Notes under the pieces: generated by a model | Told to the model about the DNA's origin: nothing | What the model saw: only the letters and a program-made list of their open reading frames with translations | The model's database searches: none | Shown here: positions 37,019-47,985 of the stretch, piece by piece | Layout of the letters: every line of letters starts with the position of its first letter | Numbering within the stretch: position 1 is the stretch's first letter | Assembly: GCA_029532625.1 (NCBI GenBank) | Contig: JARFXM010000007.1 | Span: 1,178,001 to 1,242,000 of the forward strand | Reading direction: 5' to 3' | From: Lomentospora prolificans | Lineage: Eukaryota; Ascomycota; Sordariomycetes; Microascales; Microascaceae | Length of the DNA: 64,000 bases | Made by a program: the position numbers and the translations under genes

Positions 37019-37618
37019 CAAGGCACTAGTTGAAAAAAAGTAGTGGCTATTGGTTACTGACGCATCAACTATATTACCCGAGTTTTAGTTGAATGACGGC
37101 TTCTTCCAGATAATCCCAGAAAATTGGGATGCGAGGGCAGACGAGAGTGCTAGGGTCAGTTGAGACGTTTGCGTTGCGGAGTTCTCCTGTCAGCGATGAT
37201 CAAAGTCCGCAAAACTCCACGTTGGAGTTGAGTTTAGCGTGCGCCACAAAGAAGGGAAGGAACGGCCCAGAACTCCGCGACGCTGCGGCTAGCCGCCTCC
37301 GCCTCCGCCTCCGCACCTCAACGGAGTCTAACCTAAAGCAGACTTGCGTACAAGCTGGTTGTGGGTAACGTCAGATGCTCGACCGCCCGTCTTGCGCCGC
37401 GGATTTCATCGACGGAGTCTCTCCACGCATACCAGACGGCGGAGAAATAATATCTAGCCCAGGGGTTGGAGGATATATACTCGAAAACCAGCGGCGATGC
37501 TGTATATAAATCGGCTGCTTCCTCTCGGGAAGTACGCAATTCAGATCGTCCGTCGACCATCACATCGGCAACCCTAACCTAGCTGTCACTAAAACCCTCG
37601 ACTTACCATCCCAAAACC
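37019..37618. promoter_or_regulatory. Divergent promoter rich in CGG/CTCC elements
   Basis: This 600-bp region separates the Zn2Cys6 gene (leftward) from the SDR gene (rightward). It contains a perfect inverted repeat AACTCCA-CGT-TGGAGTT at 37213-37229 and a 12-bp palindrome GCGGCTAGCCGC at 37285-37296, which is CGG-N4-CCG. Tandem CTCCGC units follow at about 37296-37313. The word CGGAGT or its complement occurs at 37177-37182, 37272-37277, 37322-37327 and 37413-37418. Inverted CGG triplets are the classic target of binuclear zinc-cluster factors, so self-regulation or joint control of the SDR is plausible. Confidence 0.5.
37503..37510 (+). promoter_or_regulatory. TATA box of the SDR gene
   Basis: TATATAAA lies 109 bp upstream of the SDR start codon, a good distance for a fungal core promoter. 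A clear TATA element suggests regulated rather than constitutive expression. Confidence 0.5.
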
Positions 37619-38533
37619 ATGTCTCCCAAAACCATCTTCATCCCCGGTGCCAGCGGTTTCATCGGCATCGCCCTCGTCAAAGAGGCCGTATCCCAAGGCT
37701 ACCTAGTCCGCGGCCTCTCCCGCTCCGAAATCAGCGACTCCAAAATCACCCAGGCCGGCGGCGTCCCCGTCCGCGGCGACCTCACCACCGCCGACGTCCT
37801 GGCGCGCGAATCCGCCAACGCCGACACCATCTGCTACTTCGCCAGCGCGTTCCCGAACAGCGGCGTGTCCTACGACGAGTCAGTGAAGCTCAACAACGCC
37901 GCTGTCGACGTCATCGGCGCCGCTATCGAAGGAACCAACAAACCTCTGATCGTGGCCTCGACCGTCTTGATTACCGCTCCGGACCCCAATGGCGAGGAGA
38001 CAACGGAGGGTAGCCCCGAGGACCCCACCCCGTTCTATGATCGCTCTTCGCCGAGCAAACATGCACTGGCGTGGGCGCGGCGCGGCGTGCGCGTCGCCAC
38101 TATCCGGCTGTCGCCGGCGATATACGGTCCCGGAGACTCCATCATCTCCATGAGCAGCGCCTTGGCAGCGGCTGTGGGCGGCGTACCCATCGTTGAGGGT
38201 GGTAACACCCAGACCTCCTCCGTCCATGTCAGAGACGCCGCGCGCCTTGCCTTGTTGGCCGCTGAAAAGACGCCTCCTGGTGAATGCTACAACTGCGCTT
38301 CCGACAACGACACCACCATGGGTGAGGTGCTCACTGCGGCCGCTAACGCGCTCGATTTACCTGTCAAGGATCTTACGTTGGAGGAGGCTAGAGCTACAAT
38401 TGGTGACATGTTTGCTGGTTACCTTACCACCCCTTGTCGGGCTTCTAGCAACAAGGCGAGAGGCCTTCTAGGGTGGCAGCCAAAGGAGGTTGGCATTCTC
38501 GAGTATTACAAAAACTTCGACAAGACAACATAG
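37619..38533 (+). CDS. NAD(P)-dependent SDR, epimerase/dehydratase type
   Basis: Single exon, 304 residues. The N-terminus has the nucleotide-binding motif GASGFIG (10-16) in a Rossmann fold. RLSPAIYGPGD (163-173) and SVHVRDAARL (201-210) are landmarks of the NAD-dependent epimerase/dehydratase superfamily, and the latter is typical of a subgroup with short-chain or sugar-like substrates. The usual catalytic YxxxK is not obvious: Lys148 follows Tyr140 at spacing Y-x7-K, in SPSKHALAWARRG. The enzyme may therefore be an atypical SDR, or use another residue. Likely a soluble cytosolic oxidoreductase or epimerase; the substrate is unknown. Codon use is strongly C-ending at the 5' end, a sign of high expression. 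It is divergent from the Zn2Cys6 gene, which may control it, and has its own TATA box. Confidence 0.88.
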   Translation: MSPKTIFIPGASGFIGIALVKEAVSQGYLVRGLSRSEISDSKITQAGGVPVRGDLTTADVLARESANADTICYFASAFPNSGVSYDESVKLNNAAVDVIGAAIEGTNKPLIVASTVLITAPDPNGEETTEGSPEDPTPFYDRSSPSKHALAWARRGVRVATIRLSPAIYGPGDSIISMSSALAAAVGGVPIVEGGNTQTSSVHVRDAARLALLAAEKTPPGECYNCASDNDTTMGEVLTAAANALDLPVKDLTLEEARATIGDMFAGYLTTPCRASSNKARGLLGWQPKEVGILEYYKNFDKTT

Positions 38534-38980
38534 GCCGTGACCCCCACTCCTAATCATGGGCTCTTCTTGGCTTGCAGCGGGAGTCAATTTCCGTTCTTAT
38601 TTTTGTTTTACTTATCTGTTCAGTTGCATACTGTTTATCTGCTAAGGTACCGACATTGTCTCGGATGTGTAGAAACAAATCCCTATCGCCCAAATACACT
38701 TTGCTGACCATATGAATCACAAGGCTCTAAATGAGCCAGCCCTATGTAAGCAACACTATCACCGCCCGTTAAAAATACAATTCTGGCGCATCTCTGCCGG
38801 TGGATTGCGCGGGTAAAATAAACAACTTTTCTGTGTCCTTGACTTTTCGGTAGCCTTTTCTAGGTTCTTTTGTTCCGAGTTCAAATAGTGTACTGAATAC
38901 TATCCTCCTGCCATGTCATGGCAGTCACAGATCGAGTCTGGTCGATTGCCTCCTCCCTCATTTTGTCTCTGGGAAGGTGG
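38534..38980. other. Convergent 3' spacer
   Basis: About 0.45 kb between the convergent SDR and CM1-protein genes. It is AT-richer, as expected of 3' untranslated regions. No gene seen. Confidence 0.6.
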
Positions 38981-41844
38981 TTAATTCCTCGCCCGCTGGC
39001 TCACACTCCTGCCAAACGCTGGTAACCATTTCCGCCTCGTAGCTGTATCTCCGTTTGTCGGGCCTCTGGACGTCGGTGTCGCTCCCCCGCTAGCCGCTCC
39101 ATCATCCACCGGCGGCCCGCCTACAGGTGCACCGCCCTCATACCGGTCTTCGTCGTCTGCCTCGCCCTTGCTAAGGGCTCGGTTTCGCATAATCGGCGGC
39201 GGCGTCGCGCCGGATCGCTCATCGTCAACTATACTGCTTCGGTGGATCCACGAGGGGATACCGATGCCCGCGGATTTAGGCGCTGATGTTCCGGCGGGAA
39301 ACGTTGGCTCCGGCGCGCTGGGCGGGGCGCTTTCTGTGCAGCTCGCCGATCCGATAGACCTACGGAAGAACCTATTCAGGCCGCGGTTGCGACTCTGCTG
39401 CCCGGTAATGGGTGGGTAATGGTTATTGCGGGCGCCTTTGCCATCTGCTGCCTGGACGTCTTGTTGCGGGTCTGGTTGCGATACCATCGACGTCACATCA
39501 TCGCTATTTCTCCGAGCATGGCCACGCTTCCCCGGGCCCGATTTCCGGCCCCATCGCCTCCCCGATGCCTCACTTCTGTTCATAGCTTCGAGCATGGCAG
39601 AAGCGGATGTCGATCCGGTCTGCGCGTGCAAGCTGGACCGTCGGTGGGGAGGTGGCGGTGGCACTCCGGATCCGAAGAGCGCCGCCTCTACAGGAATCAG
39701 GTCATCCAAACCACCGTTGATACTCACACCTCCCGCCTTAGACGGCTTTGCGTACACACTGTTCAGCATCGCATCGGGAGACCACGGGCTCGTCAGGCTC
39801 GTCGCCCCTTTTGATGGGAACCCAAAGAGATCAGGGGAATATCGTCTGCCATTGGCGGACGACTTGCTCGGCTTCCAGCTATCCTTCATCCAGATGTCCA
39901 GGCTAGATGCCATGGAATTGATGTCGGATTCGTCATCGCTCTCACTATCCCAGCCGTTATTCTTTCGATGCGATGCAGTTGTCTCGTCAGCGGAGCGAGG
40001 CCGTTGGATAATGGGCGGGCGGCTGTCGAAATAGCTGCTGGTCGGTACATCTTTCCTGCTATTAAATGCCGTCATGGACGGTGGCTGAGCCACTGAAACG
40101 CTTGCGGGTATCACAGTTTGAGCCCGCTGATCCGGCCGAGCATCTAAACTCGGCAGCGAATTTGTCTCGGAAAGGGTAAAGTAGCTTTGTTGGTGGGCGA
40201 GACCAGGTTGTGAAGATAAGGCATCGGCCGAGTTCTGATAGTGGCGAAGAGTAGTAGTGGATATGGTATCGGGGGTGGGCGGCATGTTCTGGTCTCGGAG
40301 GCGTCCCGCAGGTCCGTCTGTCATTACCCTTCGGAGGGCCTCCCGCTTTTCCTCCTTTGTTCTCCGCTGGGACTCGGTCCTAGAGACAGGAGGTGGGGCC
40401 GGCGCAGCCTTCTGATATTCGGGCTCTCGTTCCTGGCCAGATTGCCGGGAGCTCACCGTCTTGAGCGAAAACGTCCTATCCATTTTCTCGAGCCTTTGGA
40501 GAGGCGAGGCCTGGTCCAGGAGATCTGCGAGTGGTTGATATTGCGCAGCTTGAGTAAGCGAGTTGGTTCTCATTGACCGAGACGGTGTTCCCACGCGGTC
40601 ACGAGAGTAGCGTTCACGAACGAGCGCATTTTGGGACCTGTTCAGTGATGCGCCATCGGGCGACTGGATATCAAGCGACGGCGTCTCATCGAACGGCGTA
40701 ACAGTATTGTCGCCATCTTGATGGCTATTCTTGCCGTAGACGCTAACGAAAGAACTTTCGCTTAGGACGCTCAGGCTGGGGCTAGCAAGACGCTCATGCT
40801 CTAGGTCCAAAGGCGTCTCCGTAGGCCTTAGCAGACTAAGCAAGCTACCCCCCTTGGCACATAGATATACGTTACGGAGGTTCTCTGTCGTCTCGCTCTG
40901 CTCAGATAGGAAACTAGGCATCCTTTGAAGAGCCAAGTCTTCCGATGCTCGAGGCACATGTCCAGATAGCGGCTTCGGGGTTGTCCCCCTTGCAATATCC
41001 AAGGGGTCGTTCATACCACCGAAAGCAGTTTGTGACTCAATATGCCGAACCATCTCACGCTCTTTCAGTAGTGTTTCAACTTGCGCCTCAAGCAACACGA
41101 TCATGGCGACGGCTTCTTCCACAGCTTTGTCCCTCTTTTCCAGCTCTTCGACCAGTCTGTCATTCAGTTCCATGAATTGATTTTTCTCCTCTTTCATGGT
41201 CACGAGTTCCTCCTCTAGTGCTGTCTGACGCTCCCTTCGGTGATAAAGCTCGAGCTTCAGGTCAAAATTTTGCTTATGCAGAGTCGACACGGTCTGATAA
41301 GTAGTATTAGTGATCTTCGTAGCCGGATCAATCTAGGTCGGGTTCCACATACCTGTTCCATTTCTTTCACTCCCATACCCTTTTTCTTAGAAGACGAATC
41401 GTGACCCCCGCTCGACATTGGTCGGCGAGGATCAAAGCCTTCACGGCGAATAGGCGAGCTCTGGACGTTGGGGTCATTTGAAGTCCTTCCGGAGGAGACA
41501 GATTTGTTGTCTGATTCCACTTTTCGTTCCCGTTGGAGCTTCTCTTGGAGATAGCTTGATACTGGACTCTGTCGAGCATCATACCCGACTTCCCTCATGA
41601 GTTGAGAAGAGAGGTGACTTGGTACTGGCTTCCTCCCACCGTTGCTCAAGTTTAGACGATGTGAAGAGAGGGTCGAGCTTGACATCTTTGGTGACGAAGT
41701 GGTGTATGAGGAGTTGCCAGTACTGTGCGAAGTTATCCGAGTGCTAGTAGTGCTGTTTGAGGCTCTAGAAGGAGCTCGAGATGACTGTGAGACGAAGGAG
41801 CGATCCCGACCGGAATGCGCCAGATTATGCGCAGGGCTATCCAT
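38981..41844 (-). CDS. CM1 (centrosomin motif 1) domain protein
   Basis: Two exons, 41844-41353 and 41293-38981, give 934 residues with a 59-bp intron that splits the CM1 region. Residues 1-155 are Ser/Thr-rich and likely disordered. The CM1 block lies at about 157-185, with KEMEQ and QNFDLKLELYHRRER, the core seen in Mto1, Pcp1, ApsB and centrosomin, which recruit the gamma-tubulin complex. A coiled coil continues to about residue 260. The rest is low-complexity, Ser/Pro/Asp-rich, with KREALRRVMTD-like and SxxSLDIWMKDSWKPS patches and basic Arg-rich segments towards the C-terminus. It is likely a spindle-pole-body or septal microtubule-organising protein. The coiled coil is short for this class, so the exact orthologue is uncertain. 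ATG 41844 is the first in-frame ATG. Confidence 0.82.
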
Positions 41845-44800
41845 GGTATTCGAGTGGCGAATGCGTCAAGAGGGAGAGACCACAGTGAATAAGTTGAGTG
41901 GCGTTGAAATAGCAGCGGTTCTGATAGAGAACAAACCCACGACTACGCGACACGTCGTTGTTTCGACCGTAGTCGCGACGTTTTGTAGACGATGGTCGAG
42001 GTAGGAGCGTTGAGAAAGAGTTGGATCTTTGTGATTGATGCTATCGATAAGGGGTGCGAATGAATAGGGAGATCGGAACCAGGTACGCTGCGGTGTGGTG
42101 TGTATAAGAGGCGTTGGTAGCGGATTTGTGATGCGACTTAACACGGGTACTATTACTTCCGATTGCACGATGGACCAGGTTTTTTTGGCTGGTGCAAGTT
42201 GCAAATCCTCGGTATGTATCGCAGCATAGACAGTCGGGAGAAAGGCCAAATCGGGTCAATAGTTGATAGCAATCATTGACGCTGGCGCATGGCGATTTGG
42301 GAGTGGAAGCGACAAGTTCGGCGAAGTGAGTACGTAGGTCTTCGCAACAAATGGAGGCGGCGCAAAAATGAATGTTGAGAAGTTTTCTAGAAAGAGCTGA
42401 AGACGGTCCGTCCGAATCGTTTGTGAGTATCAAACAAAGGAGTGAAAGTGAGGAGAGTTCGCTGCAGGCGAGATTGGGTTGATGCCGCCTATGTTTTAGA
42501 GGACGGGTTGGCGAGGAAGCAAGCCGAAAGAAAAACAATGCTTGCGGGTCGCTAGCTTTTGAGATCAGACCACAGGTAAAAGAAGGATTCCAGGCCTTCG
42601 AGGGGTCGGCAGAGGCAATGTCCACTCATTTACCGTGTTGATATTCGTTTTGAGACATGACGGGTCCTCTCGTGGAAGGATACGTGATGTTTTGAAATAA
42701 GACCCTCGACCTGCAGTGTAAGCGGTGGAAGCTCTCGAGATTCTCCAGCAAATCGGCGCCGTGCTCTGGAAAATATTCTGGCTGTTATGGCTGGGGCTCA
42801 AGCGTCAACCCAGCGACGGCATGAGAAAGAGACGGATTGATGAAGGAGGATTTGTCAACAACACGCCGGCGCGGACAAGATTTCGAAAAGCGATCAATGA
42901 GAAAGAATAAATTCCAATGGACGAGGAGATTTTGAGAGACTATTGCATTTCAAGTGAGTAAGGGTAAAAGGGGGAAATAAGAGCAACCGAGTGGTAGAGG
43001 ATGTACGACCAGAAGGTCAACGGATGCAGGGTGGACGAGACAGTTAAGGATTTACCAAAGGACTGGGTATGAGTTAAGCAGGGGGGCTAGGGTTTTCTTG
43101 CGTCTCCCTGACGGAGGATTTCGTTTGGCCAGGACCACTGTTGTTCTTATTAGGAGCAGGGATGTTAAGTGGGAAACAGTCGGACTGGATCCGAGCAAGG
43201 GTGCCTATAGTTGACACAAACTCGATTGATGCCTGAGGGTGCCAGGGCAAACGAGAGACGGGAAGAAGAGGAAGGAGGCCCGGGAGATGCGAGAACTTTG
43301 GGCTGCAAGACTCGGCTTCGAGGTGGTATTTTACTTTTTTTTTTCTCCCAGCTCTTTCTTGTTCATTCTGACTTGGCAGGCGTAGCATGTTCTATCCGTT
43401 GCTTCTCCAGTTCTTCTCTTGTCTGCCTTAAAACAAATGCAGCCGCGTATGTGAGGCGCACTTTCAACATATGCAGCTCCCTGTGTACACGACGTACAAT
43501 GTATGTATGCCATGAATTAGTCGCGTCTTCCACCTCTCATCCATTGGACCCTTGCTCAGCCAGAAGCCACCTACCCTCGTCATGTCCGCCACTTCTCCGT
43601 TCGACTAAGCATCAGATTCCAGTTATTGGCGCTAGAGGCCCATATAATCTGTCCTCCACGGTAAGGGAGTCTCCCAAGAAGGGGAGACGAACTCCTTTCC
43701 CAGCGCCACACGAGATCCAGATAGTTGCAGGGGAGGTGCTCCTTACCAAGAAGGTCCGCCCCAGCCTAGCCTAGCTCGCTTCACAACCGCCGAAACGGTC
43801 AAAGTCTGTCATCAGCCTGAGGCCTTTGGGCTGGCTTGGCCAGAGACCCACGCTCATCATCCTCTCCCTCGCTCGTTTTGGGGCTAGCGCGACGGCAATG
43901 TTCGTCAAGACTGAAATATAGAGTACAGGGCTACACAAGATGTACCTGGCTTCGGTCCGAGGCGAACGCACATTACTGTGTACCAGTAATACTGGAAACC
44001 CAAGTATTCCCGAGTGGATCAATGACCTCAGTCAGTCCTGCTGAGCCTTCACAAAATTGGAATGCAAATGGATAAACGGGTACAACGAATGTCATCATTG
44101 ATGGGCAGTTCGCCGAGCCAGCCATTGCTTCCTGGAGCTATCCACTGAGAAAGCTTGCCGTCCAGCACTTGTGTACAAGTTCTACTCAAGTGACTAATTC
44201 CAGCTGGTGGTGGAGGCAGATCACCGATACATAGGCCAGCCCGTAGTTCATTGTCCTAAATACCACTGCTGTGCACTGGCCTCTCGATCTCGGCTTTTAC
44301 AAAAGCGTCTTTGATTTTTGTTACTCGGGGCGCGCCAAAAGTTTGGCTCCGCCGGATTTTGCTCGCACTCTCAAACATATGGTAAATCCCTCTTGATTTA
44401 CAAAAGTTTGGTCCTTGCGAGTGCCGGTACCAAATTTTCCCCCTTTGCTCCTTTGGGGTTGCTCGTACCTGCCACCCATGCCGTCCTCCCTTTCATTGAC
44501 AAGGCGCGCTGACGCCTAGTGTCTCCAACAAGCCAATGAGAGCGCAGATCCACCCCGACGAAACCAGGGTAGACCCTGTCACCGGCTGCATCCAGAGGGC
44601 TCCCGCGCCCCATGGTGGGGAAGGAGCGTGGATTCAGCGCCCCAGCCAGTTCCTGCTGCCTCCTGTCTTTATGAATGCTACGGCTGCCAGATAATTGTGA
44701 GTCGATGCACGATGAGTGCATCGATTGAGGCGCATCAGCAAACCCGGAAAGACCAAGGGTTTTAACATATTAGGAGTGAGATAACCCTCGAGTTGCTTCG

Positions 44801-44946
44801 ATCTGGGGGTTACGAGTTGTCATTCGCTCGTACGACAAGAGGGGCCCGTTTTACAAACTCTCTCGCAGGACGGTGAGTCGAGAGCATAGGAAGCCCTCAG
44901 AGCAAACTCAACCTCTCTGGTGAGCATTCACTATGCCATCCCACCC

Positions 44947-44980
44947 ATCACCCCTCATCACCCCGATCACCCCCATCACC
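44947..44980. repeat. ATCACCCC short tandem array
   Basis: Three full units of ATCACCCC with one or two extra bases between them, plus a partial fourth (ATCACC), in direct order. A small minisatellite in a gene-free region. Confidence 0.75.
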
Positions 44981-45983
44981 TCGCGATATTACGACGCATC
45001 TCATCACATTTCACACAACGGAGTAAAATCATAGCGTGGGTGTAATGCCCACTCCGTTCTGTGACAATCTTAGATGCTCGCCTCGATAATACGGCTTAGG
45101 GGGCACCATCTCGCTTATCAGGAAGACGAATCCTGGATCACAGCGGGAAAGAACTCGCAGCATGGGGACGAGGATATATCACCTAGCCCCCCCTTGTCGC
45201 GGGGGCCTTTGAGCTAGAGAGATGATTTAATCCCCGTGGTATTATGAGCACCAAGACGATAAGCCAAAGAGGCGAAGCAACGTCCTGGACAAGGCAAAAA
45301 AGTCGTAGTCGCATTGGTCCTGTGCCATGAGGAACCATGGGGGTGTTTCTAAGCCATGAGGAAGATCCCCCAAGATCTCGCCCTCCGATACAGCAATCTT
45401 GGTCCTCTCGGGCCATATTTTATTACCGCTGAGCATCTGCCTGTATCAGGCCATTGCTCGCCATGACGTTGCGGAACAGCCAGCTCTGCTCCAACCCTGC
45501 CCCTAGCTATTCCTGACAGCTGGGACCTTCCATTCAGAAGCTCTAGGAAGATTAACTTACTTCGTAATACTACCCAAATAAGACAGTCAAGCTCGAGCAT
45601 CATGGGTGCTGAAACCCCCCCGTTAAATTAAATCCGACCAGGGGCTTGGAGCTTAGCGTTGTTGAAGCTCATCACGACTTGACGCGAAATAGACGCGGAC
45701 AGGCAAATCGGCTTGGGTAAATTCCCCAAAACTAACACACGCGTTCGAGCTTCGGACTGCGAGCTTTCGGGCTCTGCGACGGGTCTGCTTCGAATATCTG
45801 CTTCGCTGCGTCGAGAATGACCCAACCTGGAGCTCAAAGTGCTCGCGCTGTCAGCCACGGGTCCTAGCGTCTTGCACACCTTAAATTCGGAAACAAAGGA
45901 AATCTTTCCCCAGCCCCCGTTTCCTGCAAGTGACGGTGACAGCACAAAGCGGTCACCATTGAAGAGAGAAGTCAAAGAGGGAG

Positions 45984-46000
45984 AAAAAAAAAAAAAAAAA
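45984..46000. repeat. A17 mononucleotide run
   Basis: Seventeen A on the + strand in a gene-free region, a plain microsatellite. Confidence 0.85.
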
Positions 46001-47985
46001 GAAACAGTTGCCAGCTTAATGCATGCGAATGCAGAGCCGATCGAGATCCTAGTGGGCCCGATCTCCTCTGACCGCCCGTCTGTTCGCCAGCAATATTAGT
46101 CTAGTCCGAGGTAGCAAGCGCAATGCACGAAGAGGAAAATTTAGAAAAGGCCTCCGTCTCGGGAGCCGCCCCGACTGGCGCCATGTGGATGCTTCCCATT
46201 CGATCCTTGGACCGCGTTATCGTGCGTCTTGCTTCATCATCCGTAACGAATCAATCTGATATAAAACATGGCGGTGAAGTGGCGGCTCCTGTTTTTTGGC
46301 TTCTTTAGCTCTCTTACTACTCTTTTCGGCACTTTCTCAAAGCGATGATGGGCTAACTAGTCTCAGCAGAGGCGGTGATCTCAATCTAGAGTTGTATTGG
46401 AATGCCAGTTCTCCACTCTCATCACCCTCCGCGAGATATTTTGTCTGATTTTGTCGGCGACTGCGCTGAGGATGGTAACTCTATTGACACCTTGTTCCTC
46501 GGCACTCGCTCGCATGTTCTTTTCTCGGCTCAATCTCAAGCCGTGCTGCGGTCGAGCTTCGAGGATCGTTAGAACAGTGATTCCCTCTTCAATTCGATCC
46601 TTTCTACCTTTTTATACCCAAGCCAGTCAAAGACTACTACGGATCGAGCTGGATGAGCCGATTCCAATTTGTATTCCGCCTCTTTAATAACGACTTTGGG
46701 GCCAAAGCGCCGGACAGTGTCCAGACCAGCAATGAGCCCTTTTTTACACACACTCTACCCTATCTACGGTTTGTGTAAAGAATTGAACTCCTTTAGTACT
46801 GTGAGTAGGTGACGGCGCGAAGATTATCGTTCTAGCTATTTAAGTGGCAGGTGATATTGGCTCCCTTGACATGGTGGACTATCGTGTTCGATCCCCCCAA
46901 CTCCTTATGTTTCAAGGTCTAAACTACTAGTCTGATAATGAACTTCTGGGGGCTAAACATAAGTCCAAGCTGTTGTAAAGAGAATTCTGCCTTTGGGGTA
47001 TTAGAACGATCTCGAAGCTATCCCGGGGTTGGTAAAACGGCCGTTTTTGGTTCATCCAGCTGCCAAGTCCGATAGCCACCATCGCAGACCGAGAGCTCGA
47101 TTGTTTGACGAGTGCGATCTTCAAGAGGGGAAAGATATGCTAACTTTATGATTAAAGTCTACAAATCATCCTTGTCGTTCTTGCTATATATGTGCCTGTG
47201 CAAGCGCTCTCCGCCTCACATCCTGTCTGCCATTGCGGAGCTCTTCCAGGGCCGTAGTCCGAGGTGTGTTCCTCAAATACCTATAAGGGAACCTACAAGG
47301 AATAGATCACCGAATCAAATATTTAAAGAACGGGAATGCCGGTAAAGAACAAAACTGTGTGCTGAAGGGTGAAGCTTGCTCTCCAGTGGTTTTCGAAACC
47401 CACGCGCGCTCGCTCTCTCCCAACTTCTGATCACAGTCTTCTGGCCACAGAGGCCCTCTGGATGAAGGAGGCAGGTATAAATCGAATCAGCTATACCTGA
47501 ATGGTTTTTGTATGAGTCCTTTCCCGGAAACGATTTATAATGTGTGTAGTCTAGAAGCCGAGAGACGGGCCGCTGGTATGTTTTCGATCGAGATTCAAGA
47601 TTCAGCTTTGGTTCTTTGAAGCCACTCGGCGTATCATTTCTTTTTTCCCAGTTGACGGACCTATCCTAGGATGACCATGAGCACGCTGTAACACGATGAG
47701 GTACGGGAGGTGGAATACTGAAGAAGGCTCAACTCGGGCTGCTCGACACGGGCGACGAGGCTCGTTCACAGAAGACGGAGCTGCTGTCTATCAATAGCAT
47801 CGTGCTGAAGAAACAGCCTAACATCTGACGGAAACGAATATATTCATCGGGAAAGGCGCTCTACTACCCTTGCTAAGACAGAAACGACCGCTAACGCCAA
47901 ATGCCTGCCCATCCTCCATCCTGACGAAGGCTCACTTGATGATAACACACGGAAATCAGAAAAGACTGGAGAGTAGGAACAAAAT

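Larger units (their letters stand above)
41845..47985. other. 6.1-kb gene-free tract
   Basis: The first kilobase should contain the promoter and leader of the leftward CM1 gene. Beyond it only short motifless frames occur. Features seen: a direct repeat of ATCACCCC-type units at 44947-44980, an A17 run at 45984-46000, scattered GCTGGC/GCCAGC words, and AT-rich patches around 46.3-47.3 kb. No mobile-element protein or terminal repeat recognised. Confidence 0.55.

Noticed and set aside
39426..40034. 202-codon + strand frame opposite the CM1 gene
   Set aside because: No motif, and it is fully antisense to a well-supported coding exon.
42041..42625. 194-codon - strand frame upstream of the CM1 gene
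   Set aside because: It opens with a GTG rather than an ATG, shows no motif, and lies in the likely leader and promoter.
46861..46920. Possible T-loop (GTGTTCGATCC) suggesting a tRNA
   Set aside because: No A box or pairing acceptor stem at the right distance.
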